Positions 6,259 to 15,428 of a stretch of DNA of 64,000 bases are shown piece by piece. Made by a program: the position numbers and the translations under genes. Numbering within the stretch: the first letter of the stretch is position 1; each line of letters begins with the position of its first letter. The stretch lies in NCBI RefSeq assembly GCF_024124765.2, contig NZ_JAMXSR020000002.1:147001-211000 (forward strand). The letters are read 5' to 3'. A model generated the notes under the pieces. That model did not search any database, was not told where the DNA came from, and saw only the letters and a program-made list of their open reading frames with translations. The stretch is from Sphingomonas sp. H160509. GTDB taxonomy: Bacteria > Pseudomonadota > Alphaproteobacteria > Sphingomonadales > Sphingomonadaceae.

Positions 6259-7850
6259 TGTCCGCTTCTCGCCCGATCAACGAGGGCGAAGTCTGCAATG
6301 CGCGGATTGTCGAATTGGAGCTCGACCCGGTCCGCGGCACATTCGATGCTGCGCATCTGCGAGAGATCCATCGCCGGATTTTTCAGGATCTCCCTCATCA
6401 CAATCCTGGTGAGTATCGTCCCGATGCACGCGGCCACGTCAAAGAACGTCGGCTCGAAGCCAATCGGGCTGTCAGCTATCCGGTCCACTACGCTCTGCGA
6501 CCGGAAGTAGACGCCCGCCTTGATAGGGTACTGAGCGAGCTACGTGGCGGAGACGCTTTCAAAGGCCTCACGCCCCTCGAGTTCGCGGGCGCGCTGGCGA
6601 AAACCTACGGCGATCTCGACTATCTGCATCCCTTTTCCGAGGGAAACAGCCGCACCCTTCGCAGCTTCACCAAACATCTTGCCGAGCATGTCGGGCACCA
6701 TCTCGACTGGAGCGCGACCGATGTGGACGCGGTGACGCGAGACAACCTCTACATGGCGCGAGACATCGAGGTGCTACACCGGGCTTTTCCCGACATCGAG
6801 GCGGTCAAACTTTCTGACGAAGGCCCACGGTCCTTGATCCAGGCGCGCATGTCGCTGAACATGATCAACGGCGCAGACAGACTGCAAGAGATCGTCCGGC
6901 AGTCGGTCGATCGCGGTCCCGCCTCGATTGCGGGACCGCATACACTGCCCATCGGTGAGGCCGAAGCCGAGCTGTCAGCGCTTTTGCCTGCCGCGCGCCG
7001 GCAAGCCGAGAGCATCGCCACGCGTCTTGCTACAGCCTCGTATCGCAATCGTTCGCTAGAACCGGCCTACAAGCACGCGACAGCGCGAAAGGCGGCACTA
7101 GACGGGGAGCTTGGCCCAGAGCAGCTGCTTAGCGCGCTGCAAAGCCGGGGGGATGCCGACCTCACCTTCGAACGTGTGCCGGGTGCAACGGCACTCGATC
7201 GGGTGCTTGCCTACCGAGAAGGTATGGAACGACAGTTGGCACAGCAGCATAAGGAGAGACACAATGGACCGCCCCGGGAAACCTCCGAAAGCCAAGCCCA
7301 CGGACCGGAACTCGACGCCAAAGTTTTCGATGTTCGAGGACGCCATGCTGAAGAGTTTTCAAGACCTCAACACGAACGAAGCTCTGCGCAAGGAGGTAGC
7401 GTGCAAGGACTCCTGAGCCTGGGCCGGGGAAGCACTCTGGCAGGGTTAGCCGACAAGGTGCCGGCTGGTCGATCTATCCCCGACGGTGCGGAACAGGTCG
7501 TCGTCATGAACGGCAGTCGGCTTCACGAACGTCGATATGAGGGTAAGTGGGAGGTCCAGAAGTCGGATCCGCAAGGCATGCTGCCAAAGGGCGTCTTCCG
7601 CCTCGATACCGCAGCATCAGCCAAGGCCGACGACGGGGCAACGTACGCCGGGTCGATCTTACACGTCAGCGCCAGAGGCGTTTATCAGGTACACGGCAAC
7701 GGGGTCGCTCGACACGAGCCTGCCGCTTTCCAACAGGTCCCGAAGATCGGCGACAGTCCCAAGATTGTCTACGTGCAGGGGCGGGCGACGATCACGGGCC
7801 GTGATCCACAATCACAGGGGCTGGGGCTGGGGCTGGGACGCAGCCGCTAG
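6258..7850 (+). CDS. vbhT: VbhT-like Fic AMP-transferase toxin with KfrB-like C-terminal domain
   Basis: 530 residues. The Fic core has HPFSEGNSR at residues 124-132 (consensus HPFx(D/E)GN(G/S)R), with catalytic His124 and Glu128, and an upstream flap region. Class I Fic toxins AMPylate targets such as gyrase and topoisomerase IV. Residues from about 330 form a low-complexity linker. The tail (about 380-530) contains YAGSILHVSARGVYQ followed by an R-H-E pair, resembling the KfrB domain of plasmid proteins rather than the BID secretion signal of Bartonella VbhT. A GTG at 7401 with a perfect AAGGAGG at 7390-7396 could start the tail as a separate protein. The gene ends in a GLGLGLGRSR repeat. 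This looks like plasmid- or ICE-borne cargo. Confidence 0.85.
   Translation: MSASRPINEGEVCNARIVELELDPVRGTFDAAHLREIHRRIFQDLPHHNPGEYRPDARGHVKERRLEANRAVSYPVHYALRPEVDARLDRVLSELRGGDAFKGLTPLEFAGALAKTYGDLDYLHPFSEGNSRTLRSFTKHLAEHVGHHLDWSATDVDAVTRDNLYMARDIEVLHRAFPDIEAVKLSDEGPRSLIQARMSLNMINGADRLQEIVRQSVDRGPASIAGPHTLPIGEAEAELSALLPAARRQAESIATRLATASYRNRSLEPAYKHATARKAALDGELGPEQLLSALQSRGDADLTFERVPGATALDRVLAYREGMERQLAQQHKERHNGPPRETSESQAHGPELDAKVFDVRGRHAEEFSRPQHERSSAQGGSVQGLLSLGRGSTLAGLADKVPAGRSIPDGAEQVVVMNGSRLHERRYEGKWEVQKSDPQGMLPKGVFRLDTAASAKADDGATYAGSILHVSARGVYQVHGNGVARHEPAAFQQVPKIGDSPKIVYVQGRATITGRDPQSQGLGLGLGRSR
7264..7416 (+). CDS. Possible 50-aa protein overlapping vbhT in another frame
   Basis: ATG 7264, preceded by AAGGAGAG (7251-7258), opens 50 codons in the +1 frame of vbhT. 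They read MDRPGKPPKAKPTDRNSTPK, then FSMFEDAMLKSFQDLN and TNEALRKEV. This composition is more protein-like than the overlapping vbhT linker, which is rich in H, R, S and E. Its stop (7414-7416) overlaps the GTG of the possible separate KfrB-like protein. Two explanations fit: a genuine overlapping gene, or two compensating indels in the toxin gene. No function is known. Confidence 0.4.
   Translation: MDRPGKPPKAKPTDRNSTPKFSMFEDAMLKSFQDLNTNEALRKEVACKDS
7817..7837 (+). other. G-quadruplex-capable tract at 3' end of vbhT
   Basis: Three copies of GGGGCT followed by GGG give four closely spaced G tracts with two-base loops. This is the pattern of a stable G-quadruplex on the coding strand or in the mRNA. 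It encodes the GLGLGLG tail 13 bases before the stop codon. Confidence 0.5.
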
Positions 7851-7953
7851 GCCCCTCGTTCCGCACTGCAGTCAGAGTAGGTCGCCGGGGCTGTATCACC
7901 GTGTTAGTATCCATAATCACAGGCCGTTTTAAAGGCGTCCGCGACCATGCGAG

Positions 7954-8883
7954 TTGAGGACCGAAATGCGCCGAAAGATCTCCTTAACTTCGAGAAATCC
8001 TCAATCGCAGTTGACGCCATTGGAACTCGCGCTCCGCGAATCGGCGGACTTGAACCGTTCGGGAGCTGCCGTCGGCCTGACGATAATTTGGGTGATCGTA
8101 TTCATCCTGGACGGATCCACCGGACCGCACTTCTCGCTGAATACGGTCTACCTGCTGCCACTATGCTTTACCGTATGGTGTCTCGGCCGGGTCGCAGGGT
8201 TGCTGTCAGGTCTGCTGGGCGTGGCTGTAACCCTGTATCTCAATGGCTTCGGAGACGGCCTCTCCGCGCAGGCGTCGACCGTCCCTACTGCAACCGCTAT
8301 TTGGAATGTAGGTGCGAGAGCCTTCGGGGTCCTCTTTATCATTCTGTTCGTAAGCGCGTTCCGGCGAACCTTCGATCGGGAGCGTGCCACAGCAAGCATC
8401 GATCCCCTCACAGGTCTCGGCAATCGACGAGCCTTTCAGATCGAATGCGCTCGCCTGGAGTTAGCCAGTGCGCGTGACGATCGGATTCTCCTGTGCGGCG
8501 TGATCGACGTAGACGATTTCAAGTCGGTAAACGACCAACACGGTCATGCGGCCGGTGATGAGGTTTTACGCGTCGTAGCAACAGCGCTTGCGTCCGCCGT
8601 TCGCCCTTACGACATCACGGCACGGCTGGGGGGTGACGAATTCGCCTTCTGTCTCGCAGTTCGCGACCAGGCTTCTGCCGAGAGAAAAAGTGGTAAGATC
8701 CACCGCGCCATCATGGCGGCGCTTCAATCAACTGACGTGTCGGCAACGTGCAGCGTGGGGGCGGCAACAGGGACCGATTTCACAGACACATTGCTCACCG
8801 CCGATCAAACCATGTACCGCGCCAAACAGGCTGGAAAGAGCTCGTGGAGGTTCGATAGCGCGCCCACTTCGGGTCACCGGTAA
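7954..8883 (+). CDS. Membrane-bound diguanylate cyclase (GGDEF)
   Basis: About 305 residues. The N-terminus holds four or so hydrophobic segments (AAVGLTIIWVIVFILDG, VYLLPLCFTVWCLG, VAGLLSGLLGVAVTLYL, AFGVLFIILFVSAF), a MASE-type membrane sensor layout. The C-terminal GGDEF domain begins IDPLTGLGNRRAF and has DVDDFKSVNDQHGH (metal and base contacts) and an intact active-site motif RLGGDEFAF. It should make cyclic di-GMP from two GTP. No obvious RxxD inhibitory site directly before GGDEF was found. Starts at 7954 or 7966 are both possible. It is a single gene, probably with its own promoter in the 100 bases after vbhT. Confidence 0.88.
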   Translation: MRTEMRRKISLTSRNPQSQLTPLELALRESADLNRSGAAVGLTIIWVIVFILDGSTGPHFSLNTVYLLPLCFTVWCLGRVAGLLSGLLGVAVTLYLNGFGDGLSAQASTVPTATAIWNVGARAFGVLFIILFVSAFRRTFDRERATASIDPLTGLGNRRAFQIECARLELASARDDRILLCGVIDVDDFKSVNDQHGHAAGDEVLRVVATALASAVRPYDITARLGGDEFAFCLAVRDQASAERKSGKIHRAIMAALQSTDVSATCSVGAATGTDFTDTLLTADQTMYRAKQAGKSSWRFDSAPTSGHR

Positions 8884-9049
8884 CTTTCGAGAGTATTGGA
8901 TCGATGATTCGTATGTTTACGCAAACAGCACCTAACTGACATTTGCGAGCCATTATTGTTAATCATGAAATCCGACCGAAACGTTCCACTCGCTTGAATT
9001 CTAAACGTTTTCGTCTAACTACGAGCCTTCAACTTCAAGCGAGATACTA

Positions 9050-9544
9050 ATGAGCGATGATATCAACGCGGTCGAATTGGCTGCTGAACTGACGGCCGCA
9101 TGGTTGGCAAACCCTAACACCCGCACCAATGCGGACGACGTGCCTGCTTTTCTGATCTCGATGCATGCCGCTGTCTCGCAGCTTTCAGGCACATCTGCGC
9201 CCGTTACGCCTGAGGAGCCTGCGCAGACCTATGAGCCGGCCGTGACCGCGCGCAAGTCGCTGTCGTCGCCAGATCACATCATCTCGCTGATCGACGGGAA
9301 GCCGTATAAGACCCTGCGTCGCCACCTGGCGACCAACGGGCTGACGCCGGAGGAATATCGCGCCCGTTATAACCTCAAGGCCGATTATCCGATGGTCGCC
9401 CCGACCTATTCGGAAGCACGCCGGACAATGGCGAAGTCGATCGGCTTGGGACGTAAGCCTGGCCAGACTGCTTCAAAGCCTACAGACGACGCCCCGAAGG
9501 CGCAGCGTAAGCCCCGGGCTGCCAAGGCGACTGAAGAGGCCTAA
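9050..9544 (+). CDS. mucR: MucR/Ros-family transcriptional regulator
   Basis: 164 residues. The DNA-binding core SPDHIISLIDGKPYKTLRRH, LTPEEYRARYNL, DYPMVAPTYSEARR and KSIGLGRKPG is the MucR/Ros signature. The first Cys of the usual CxxC zinc finger is replaced (HIISLIDG instead of a Cys-containing loop), as in several sphingomonad and rhizobial MucR proteins that bind DNA without zinc. MucR proteins are pleiotropic repressors of AT-rich, often acquired, promoters. The Lys/Ala-rich tail is typical. A strong terminator-like hairpin follows immediately. Confidence 0.88.
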   Translation: MSDDINAVELAAELTAAWLANPNTRTNADDVPAFLISMHAAVSQLSGTSAPVTPEEPAQTYEPAVTARKSLSSPDHIISLIDGKPYKTLRRHLATNGLTPEEYRARYNLKADYPMVAPTYSEARRTMAKSIGLGRKPGQTASKPTDDAPKAQRKPRAAKATEEA

Positions 9545-9552
9545 GTCGAAGC

Positions 9553-9600
9553 GGGGGGCAGTGAGGTAAGGCGTCAGCTATGACACGCGCACTGCCCCCC
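9553..9600 (+). terminator. Long hairpin after mucR overlapping the next start codon
   Basis: GGGGGGCAGTG (9553-9563) pairs perfectly with CACTGCCCCCC (9590-9600), an 11-bp GC stem followed by TTT. It looks like a Rho-independent terminator with a 26-base loop. The loop contains the ATG (9580) of the DUF805 gene, so readthrough RNA would bury that start. Confidence 0.6.
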
Positions 9601-9909
9601 TTTCGTAAGTATGCAAAATTCAGCGGACGCGCCCGGCGCCGTGAGTTTTGGCCGTTTGCGATAATGGCATTATTCATTTTGCTCGTGACAAGCGTCGTTA
9701 TGCCTCCCCTTGGCGCCCTGATCGGCGGCCTAGTGTTCATACCATTATCGAGTTGCGCCGTCCGCAGGCTTCACGACATTGGTAGGTCTGGGTCATGGCT
9801 GATCCCGCTTATTGCCATTCCCGCTTGTATGATCATCGTGTTCGCGATCGGATTGTCGATCCTAGGCGTGGTACTTGTTGCTGCGCTTGGAATTGAAACG
9901 AGCCCCTAG
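9580..9909 (+). CDS. DUF805 membrane protein
   Basis: 109 residues. It shows the DUF805 signature: an N-terminal FRKYAKFSGRARRREFWPF, hydrophobic segments around residues 25-50 and 80-105, and the central CAVRRLHDIGRSGSW motif. DUF805 proteins are small inner-membrane proteins of unknown function. The C-terminal RYGP-type end seen in the second DUF805 gene (12783) is missing, so this copy is slightly short. Its only good ATG lies inside the hairpin after mucR, which may limit translation from readthrough transcripts. Confidence 0.75.
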   Translation: MTRALPPFRKYAKFSGRARRREFWPFAIMALFILLVTSVVMPPLGALIGGLVFIPLSSCAVRRLHDIGRSGSWLIPLIAIPACMIIVFAIGLSILGVVLVAALGIETSP

Positions 9910-10112
9910 CCAGTATGAAGACGGTATACGTGTAATCGAAACTGCACTGGCTTGGACGTTCGCGGTATACTTGGTATTAATGTTGGTAATGCTCTCGTGG
10001 ACAGGCAGTCAGGCCTCTAATCAGTTTGGTGAACTATAGTGATTATCTGCGGGACAGCCCTCTGCACCGGATAAACCTGAGAGGGGTGCACTTGCTCGTC
10101 AGAAGAATCTGT

Positions 10113-11114
10113 ATGTTGAAACGTATAGGGATTGTTCTGAACCGTCCCCGCCCGGTCATGCGGTGGTTCCGGCTGATTCTAGGTTTTCTGGCTTGCGTGC
10201 CCGCAGTCAGCCAGGCGCAGCGGGCTGGAATATGGGAGACCAGGACCAACGTCGCTGGTGCGTGGGTAGGTCAACCAGTTCGATATTGTGCACCTGCTGA
10301 TGCGCCGTTGCACTCAATGAACTTATGGCCGGCGAACTGTACCGCGGTGAAAATCCGGAAGACGACCGCAGGGATCGTTTCCAAAGGTGAATGTCAAAGC
10401 GGCCAGCCCGGTACGCTGTGGATCATACGGCGAGAATTGTCGGGGGATCTAAGCCGCCAATATCGTTTCTCCACCGAAAGTCACTTGGAACAGGCCGGCA
10501 AGCCGGCGCAGTGGATGCAACGCGTCGAGACAATAAATCGCTTTCTCGGACCATGCGAGGAAGTCGCCCGCAAAGCGGTCCCCAACTCCATAAAACGACC
10601 TGAAGGTGCGTGGGGAATCCTGGAGTTTGCGCTGGTTTTTGTCCTGCAACTCATGGCGTTCGTCGGACTAATATATGCGACATACCGCGGAATGGCTTGG
10701 CTGACGTTGCGGCTGGGACGTCGCGCCTACGAAAGAGCCGTGGTCGCCAATATCACCGTCGACGAGGCAGGTGCGGCGACTATACCCGTACTCGCAACCT
10801 TCACGGGAGTTCGCGGCCTGCCGTGGTGGTATGCAATCGCGTCGAACAACGCCAAGCCGCTGCTCGTGATTGAACCTGGCGGCATTCGTTTCCGTGTCGT
10901 TGGCGAGCGCGAACGTCGTTACGGCGAGATCGAATGCGTCGATGTCAGGCAGGGCAGGGGAACCGTCAATCTCAACTTCACCTTCCATGAATCATTGCTG
11001 AACTTCACTGCCAATCTCGGTGCCGTGCCCCTGGCAGCCCATGTGCTTTCTCTGCTGCCTCAATCCGTGCCGTTGTCCACGCGCGCCCTTGCTGTGAAGG
11101 CGATCAGCGTATGA
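10113..11114 (+). CDS. Exported/membrane hypothetical protein
   Basis: About 333 residues from ATG 10113; ATG 10158 and an upstream 10026 are alternatives. A signal peptide is visible (WFRLILGFLACVPAVSQAQ). The periplasmic part begins AGIWETRTNVAG with paired Cys (RYCAP, NCTAV, GECQS), somewhat like DUF3617-type secreted proteins. One membrane segment follows (FALVFVLQLMAFVGLIYATY), then a cytoplasmic domain with PH-like strands (PLLVIEPGGIRFRVV, RRYGEIECVDVR). It overlaps the next gene by four bases (ATGA-type, 11111), suggesting an operon. Function unknown. Confidence 0.65.
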   Translation: MLKRIGIVLNRPRPVMRWFRLILGFLACVPAVSQAQRAGIWETRTNVAGAWVGQPVRYCAPADAPLHSMNLWPANCTAVKIRKTTAGIVSKGECQSGQPGTLWIIRRELSGDLSRQYRFSTESHLEQAGKPAQWMQRVETINRFLGPCEEVARKAVPNSIKRPEGAWGILEFALVFVLQLMAFVGLIYATYRGMAWLTLRLGRRAYERAVVANITVDEAGAATIPVLATFTGVRGLPWWYAIASNNAKPLLVIEPGGIRFRVVGERERRYGEIECVDVRQGRGTVNLNFTFHESLLNFTANLGAVPLAAHVLSLLPQSVPLSTRALAVKAISV

Positions 11115-11889
11115 ATGGACTTATCCTTTCCATGTTCGTCAGCACGATTCTGAGCGGCGTGATCGCGACGGTCAGGGATCGTTCGGTAATCTTGTGGACG
11201 ATACTAGGCGTGCTCACAGGCCCAATCGCCATCGGGTTGCTCTTGTGCATGCCATCGCGGAAGGCTGTCTTGCCGCCAATATCGATCCGATCGCTCGCCA
11301 GCGAAATCCGCGAACTGGAAGAGCTACGGGAGCGAGGTCTCCTCTCCGCCGACGAGTTCGCCCAGGGCAAGGCGCGGGTGCTGGCCTCGCCGCCCAAATG
11401 GGAGATCACGCCTTCGCTATCGCCAAACCGAGCTTTGTCGGATAGCGGATGGACATGGGCGAGTTATCAGCCAGCTACCCGCGCAGCCTTTATCGATCTG
11501 GCGCAACGCCATCGCCTCAATCTACAATGGCGAGACGACGTGCCTTTCGAGGTCGTCTGCACCTTTTCCGTGCAGCCGAGGCTTTCCTTCATGATCACGC
11601 TGGCGCTCAGAAAGGCTCGATCCATTGCTGGGGCGACGGATGGGCTTTCGATGGCACGGCCCCGGGAAACCCGGAAATCGGCCTGCCGGCCGACCTTGCG
11701 GAAGGGCTGGGAGCCTTACTAGAAGGATCAGGTCGATTGGTGGTGCGAACTGCCTACCGCGACAAGTCCCCCTTCTGGACATCGTTGCAGGTGCCCCGGA
11801 ATGGGCGTTGGCGGACGGTTCGGTATCAGGCGGGAATTCCCATTCTACCGGTGTGGCGACGTATCGTTATCAGGAACGATGCCGTCTGA
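11111..11889 (+). CDS. Membrane protein with SHOCT-like segment, frame broken
   Basis: Starts with a membrane helix (LILSMFVSTILSGVIATV, then WTILGVLTGPIAIGLLL). A SHOCT-like helix follows (IRELEELRERGLLSADEFAQGKARV), then a globular region ending RLSFMITLAL. The natural continuation (GSIHCWGDGWAFDG, DLAEGLGALLEGSGRLVVRT, and so on to 11889) is in another frame. The break is near the short A run at 11611-11613, where one missing A would restore about 260 codons. Read in one frame, the product ends early at 11722. It is translationally coupled to the upstream exported protein. Function unknown. Confidence 0.6.
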
Positions 11890-11971
11890 CCGACAACGCC
11901 AATGAATCCCTACCTCGAGCGCAGCTGCGCGACGAGTTGCTTGGGCGGGATACCGGGCGCATGAAATAGCC

Positions 11972-12703
11972 ATGCAACTCCGCGCCCCGACCCTCCTTAT
12001 GTTTACCGCCATAGCGTTGGCGCAGCCGGCCTGGGCTTGGCAACAGGCCCCGTCCACGCGACCAGCGAATGCGACGATCATTGGACGCTATGAGTACCGC
12101 GACCGCGAGTTGGCTGCCCATCTCGATTTGCGAGCCGACCACAGCTTCGAGTACGGGGTCGACGGGCTTGAAGCGCCTGTCGAGGGTGAAGAACAGCTCC
12201 ACATGCTCGTGAAGGGCATCTGGCGGTTCGCAGACTTCGGGACCATCGCCTTGACGAATGCACCGACTGCTCCGCCATCCTTCCGTCAGACGTCAGCCGT
12301 CCGTGATCCCAAGGTGCGCGCTGCTTTCACAATCGTGGCAACGGACGGCAAGCCCGTCGAGAACCTCGGCGTGCTGACCGATGGCGGCGGGAGCGGTCAG
12401 CTGAATATGATCTCGGACGAGGGATGGACCATCCCGCTGCTCCATGGATGGAACACGGATGATGGTGAAAAAGGCTCACCAACCAAATTGCCGAAAAGCT
12501 GGGAGATCGTCCGTTCGAGCGACAACCTGTCATTAGCCAAGGTCGCATTGTCGCCGAGCGGTCCAAACCGTTTTACTTTCAGTTATACGCGCAGCGCCAT
12601 CGAGCCCTTCACCCTTGCGGCAAGGCCCGCCGACGGCGAGCCTGGAACGATGGAAGTCGAACTTGGCACTGCGAGCATCACAATGCGCAAAGTGGCAAAA
12701 TAA
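11972..12703 (+). CDS. Secreted hypothetical protein
   Basis: 243 residues with a clear signal peptide (LLMFTAIALAQPAWAW). The mature part starts with a strand-rich segment (IIGRYEYRDRELAAHLDLRADHSFEYG) typical of small periplasmic beta proteins and contains few Cys. It may belong to the same transcription unit as the two preceding genes (82-base gap). No family was recognised. Confidence 0.6.
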   Translation: MQLRAPTLLMFTAIALAQPAWAWQQAPSTRPANATIIGRYEYRDRELAAHLDLRADHSFEYGVDGLEAPVEGEEQLHMLVKGIWRFADFGTIALTNAPTAPPSFRQTSAVRDPKVRAAFTIVATDGKPVENLGVLTDGGGSGQLNMISDEGWTIPLLHGWNTDDGEKGSPTKLPKSWEIVRSSDNLSLAKVALSPSGPNRFTFSYTRSAIEPFTLAARPADGEPGTMEVELGTASITMRKVAK

Positions 12704-12782
12704 CTTTCCTATCGTATGATGTCAGCTTTGCATTTAGCCAGCGAGCGACCGCTATTGGGTGGTTAAGGAGCGGATCGCGCTG

Positions 12783-13253
12783 ATGGGTGAAACACCGGTA
12801 ACCCAGACCGTTGCCAGGGCTGCTCTACGTCCCCTGCGACGCTACGCGCGTTATGCTGGCCGCTCATCGCGAATGGAATATTGGTCCTACACAATCGCGA
12901 CGAATGTCCTGCAGATTGCCTTGGCGTTCTTGGTAGGTCCAATATCGTGGATCCTATTCATCGTCCTATTTATCCCCTCGGTTGCAGTGCTGGTTAGACG
13001 GCTGCATGACGTCGACCGATCTGGCTGGTGGGCTTTACCCATGCCCTTGTTGAGCTTCCTGCTGCTGATCCTTTACGGTTTGACCGGAATCATGTTTGGT
13101 AATGAAGATGGGACAAAGATCGTCATCGGTATTGGGTTGACGGTTCCGACCATGCTCGCGCTCGGGATCACCTTGCTGGTTTGGACTTGTCGTCATGGCA
13201 CACCGGGTTCCAACCGCTACGGGCCACCCCCTTCGTTTGTTGCGACGGCGTAA
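12783..13253 (+). CDS. DUF805 membrane protein (second copy)
   Basis: 156 residues from ATG 12783, with AAGGAG about 11 bases upstream; a GTG at 12759 is in frame. It is a complete DUF805 protein: RRYARYAGRSSRMEYWSY, three to four hydrophobic segments, VRRLHDVDRSGWWALP, and the conserved end GTPGSNRYGPPP. Family members are inner-membrane proteins of unknown role. It is longer and more canonical than the copy at 9580, which it parallels in context. Confidence 0.82.
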   Translation: MGETPVTQTVARAALRPLRRYARYAGRSSRMEYWSYTIATNVLQIALAFLVGPISWILFIVLFIPSVAVLVRRLHDVDRSGWWALPMPLLSFLLLILYGLTGIMFGNEDGTKIVIGIGLTVPTMLALGITLLVWTCRHGTPGSNRYGPPPSFVATA

Positions 13254-13440
13254 TGCGCGAAAGTGGCAGGCGTTCCGGCTACGTCGAGAGGCGATCAAGG
13301 TCATCGGCAGTCGCACTGGACATGACATATCGGACTTGAAATCAGCCGTAAGTTGCGTCTTCTTCCGCCCGGGATACCGCTAACCCTAGCTAACTTCCTC
13401 AAGGTCCGCCTACAGCTCGTGGCAACCGATTGAGTTCGCT

Positions 13441-14722
13441 TTAAGAGCGCAGAACAGGCTTGATCATCTCGGCGCCAGACACATGATCCTTTTTCCACTG
13501 CATCGCACGACGTATGCGCGTTGCGCCTGAAGGGTGATCGAAGAACAAGAATTCCTCGATGGGACCAGGCTCCAGCTTGCGATATTCGGAAAGCCGGATC
13601 GCGATCAGCGCAAAAGCATCGGGCTGCTGCGCGGCATCGAGACCAAACGCGTCCGCCTCGCTCTCAGCGGATCGGACGATCGCGCTCTGGAACGGCGTCG
13701 CTAGTGCCATAACAACGGTGGCGACGAGCAGCAGCGCCGGAGCCGCGGCGACGTCGGAAACGCTCTGAACGCGCCAGCGTGAATGCCGGGCGATTAGGAT
13801 CGGCGTCGCTTTTGCTACAGCGAAGAACATCGCCAGGAAAAGCACCGCGAACCAGGCGGCGTTCCGCCAGACATGACCGAGCACATAGTGCCCCATCTCG
13901 TGGCCCGTGACTGAGGCAACTTCATCGGGGCTCGTTCGGGAGAGTAGGTTGTCAGTTAGCGTAATCTGGACGGTCGGACCCAAGCCCGACACGTTTGCCG
14001 AAATGCGCTTGGTTTGGCGTGACAGGTCGGCAACGTAGATGTGGTCCGCCGGGATGTCGTGTGCCTGCGCCATCGCCACGATCCGTTCGCGAAGTGGGCC
14101 TGCCGGCAACTCGCTCATCGTGAAGAACAGCGGAGCGACCAATACAGGGAGCACGGCGCTCGCGAGTAGAACGAAGGCCCAAGCCATGCCTGCGCCCCAA
14201 ACCCACCAGAGACGCGGCGCGCGCCGTATCACTGCGTAGATCGCCGCAAACGCCAGTGGGGTAACAATCAGGGTAAGGAGCAACGCCTTCAACTGATCGA
14301 CAGACCAGAGCGCAAAGCTTTGACTCATCAATCCGTATTGGGCCTCGCGAACGTATCCCGTGTATATCGAGAAAGGTAGCATGATGATCGTGGTCACGAG
14401 CGTAAGGCCGAGTGCATAGAGCATCGTCTCAAGCACCTTCCGCTTGGTACGCGCTTCAGCCCAGGTCCGCAGCTGAGCCGAAAAGCCAGTCGTCAGCACG
14501 GCCCAATAGGTGACGCATGCAACAACCGTGCTCCATAGGATTAGCCAGTATCCGCCCCTCAAAATAGGCGTCGGATTGCGCCCGTGCCGGTCCGTGAAGC
14601 AGGTTAAGGTAAGCGCGCGTAGCCTGGCCGACATCGAAACCCTGCGCCACTGCCACCGCAGGAGCACAGAACGCCACGAGCGCTACGCCCACTACACTCA
14701 TGCTTCGCGTGACAAAATGCAT
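13441..14722 (-). CDS. M48-family membrane metallopeptidase, one-base frameshift
   Basis: From ATG 14722 the first frame gives a signal peptide (SVVGVALVAFCAPAVAVAQ) and FDVGQATRAYLNLLHGPARA..SDAYFEG. The protein then continues as GYWLILWSTVVACVTYWAVL in the next frame to 13441. Dropping one C of the four at 14555-14558 restores about 426 codons. The zinc site is GHEMGHYVLGH with a distal Glu in AESEADAFGLD, the HExxH..E pattern of M48 (CAAX prenyl protease Ste24-type) enzymes. Several membrane helices surround it, and the conserved C-terminal FFDHPSGATRIRRA block is present. It likely degrades or processes membrane proteins. Confidence 0.85.
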
Positions 14723-15018
14723 GACGACGCACCCCCTGGAAGTGGATGTAACCACGATCCGTACGAAGCTACAATCAAGATTTGAATGCGCTTTTCGAAC
14801 AGGCGGTGTTTAGGTAGGGCTGCGTCTTGTCGCAAATGTTCCGATTTTCGCGACAGCGTTATTATGAGCGGCAACCCGAGGAGGAAATTCTCACTAATGT
14901 CGTTCACGAAACGTGTGGGATTCGAAACACTTTCGCGACGCAAAGATCGCGGGCGATCAGTTAACGCCATTCTTCCACCGCAAGGCCAAGCAGTCAGCAA
15001 ATTACTACTAGGTCAATA
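14723..15018. other. Intergenic, nothing recognised
   Basis: About 296 bases between the divergently ended M48 gene and a small membrane ORF. Short open frames on both strands lack start signals and protein-like composition. Confidence 0.4.
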
Positions 15019-15195
15019 TTAGGTGATGATCACTGTAGCGACACCGATGATGGACAGAAGAACACTGGTGGCGACTAGCCACCGAAGATGTGGTCGATTC
15101 AGCGGCAAGCTGGCGCGATGCACCGCTACCAGCAACAAAGCCGTGCTGAGGAGTACCATCGCACTGCCTAATAGATCGCCCTGCGTCTCGGTCAT
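15019..15195 (-). CDS. Small two-helix membrane protein
   Basis: ATG 15195 opens 58 codons with two hydrophobic segments, LLGSAMVLLSTALLLVAVHRA and WLVATSVLLSIIGVATVIIT, joined by a basic loop. No strong ribosome site is visible and no family is recognised. The hydrophobic pattern on one strand only argues for coding, but the length is small. Confidence 0.4.
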   Translation of the reverse strand: MTETQGDLLGSAMVLLSTALLLVAVHRASLPLNRPHLRWLVATSVLLSIIGVATVIIT

Positions 15196-15428
15196 GACTA
15201 GTCCAGTCGGTTCGCGTCCTAATGGGTGTACCAACCCGCGGTTGTCGTAGGCATGACAGCCGGATGAAGGACGGGCGTAAGCTGCGCTCAAATTCCGAAT
15301 TCCGAGCTGGCTCGACTGTCGATCAGCTCTTAAGGGAGCCTCCAACGGCTTCCCGCTAGATCGCTTGGTACGCCATGCTTACGCAGCAGGTCACAATCGG
15401 AAAGTTATAACGCCGCCCCCACCGGGTC

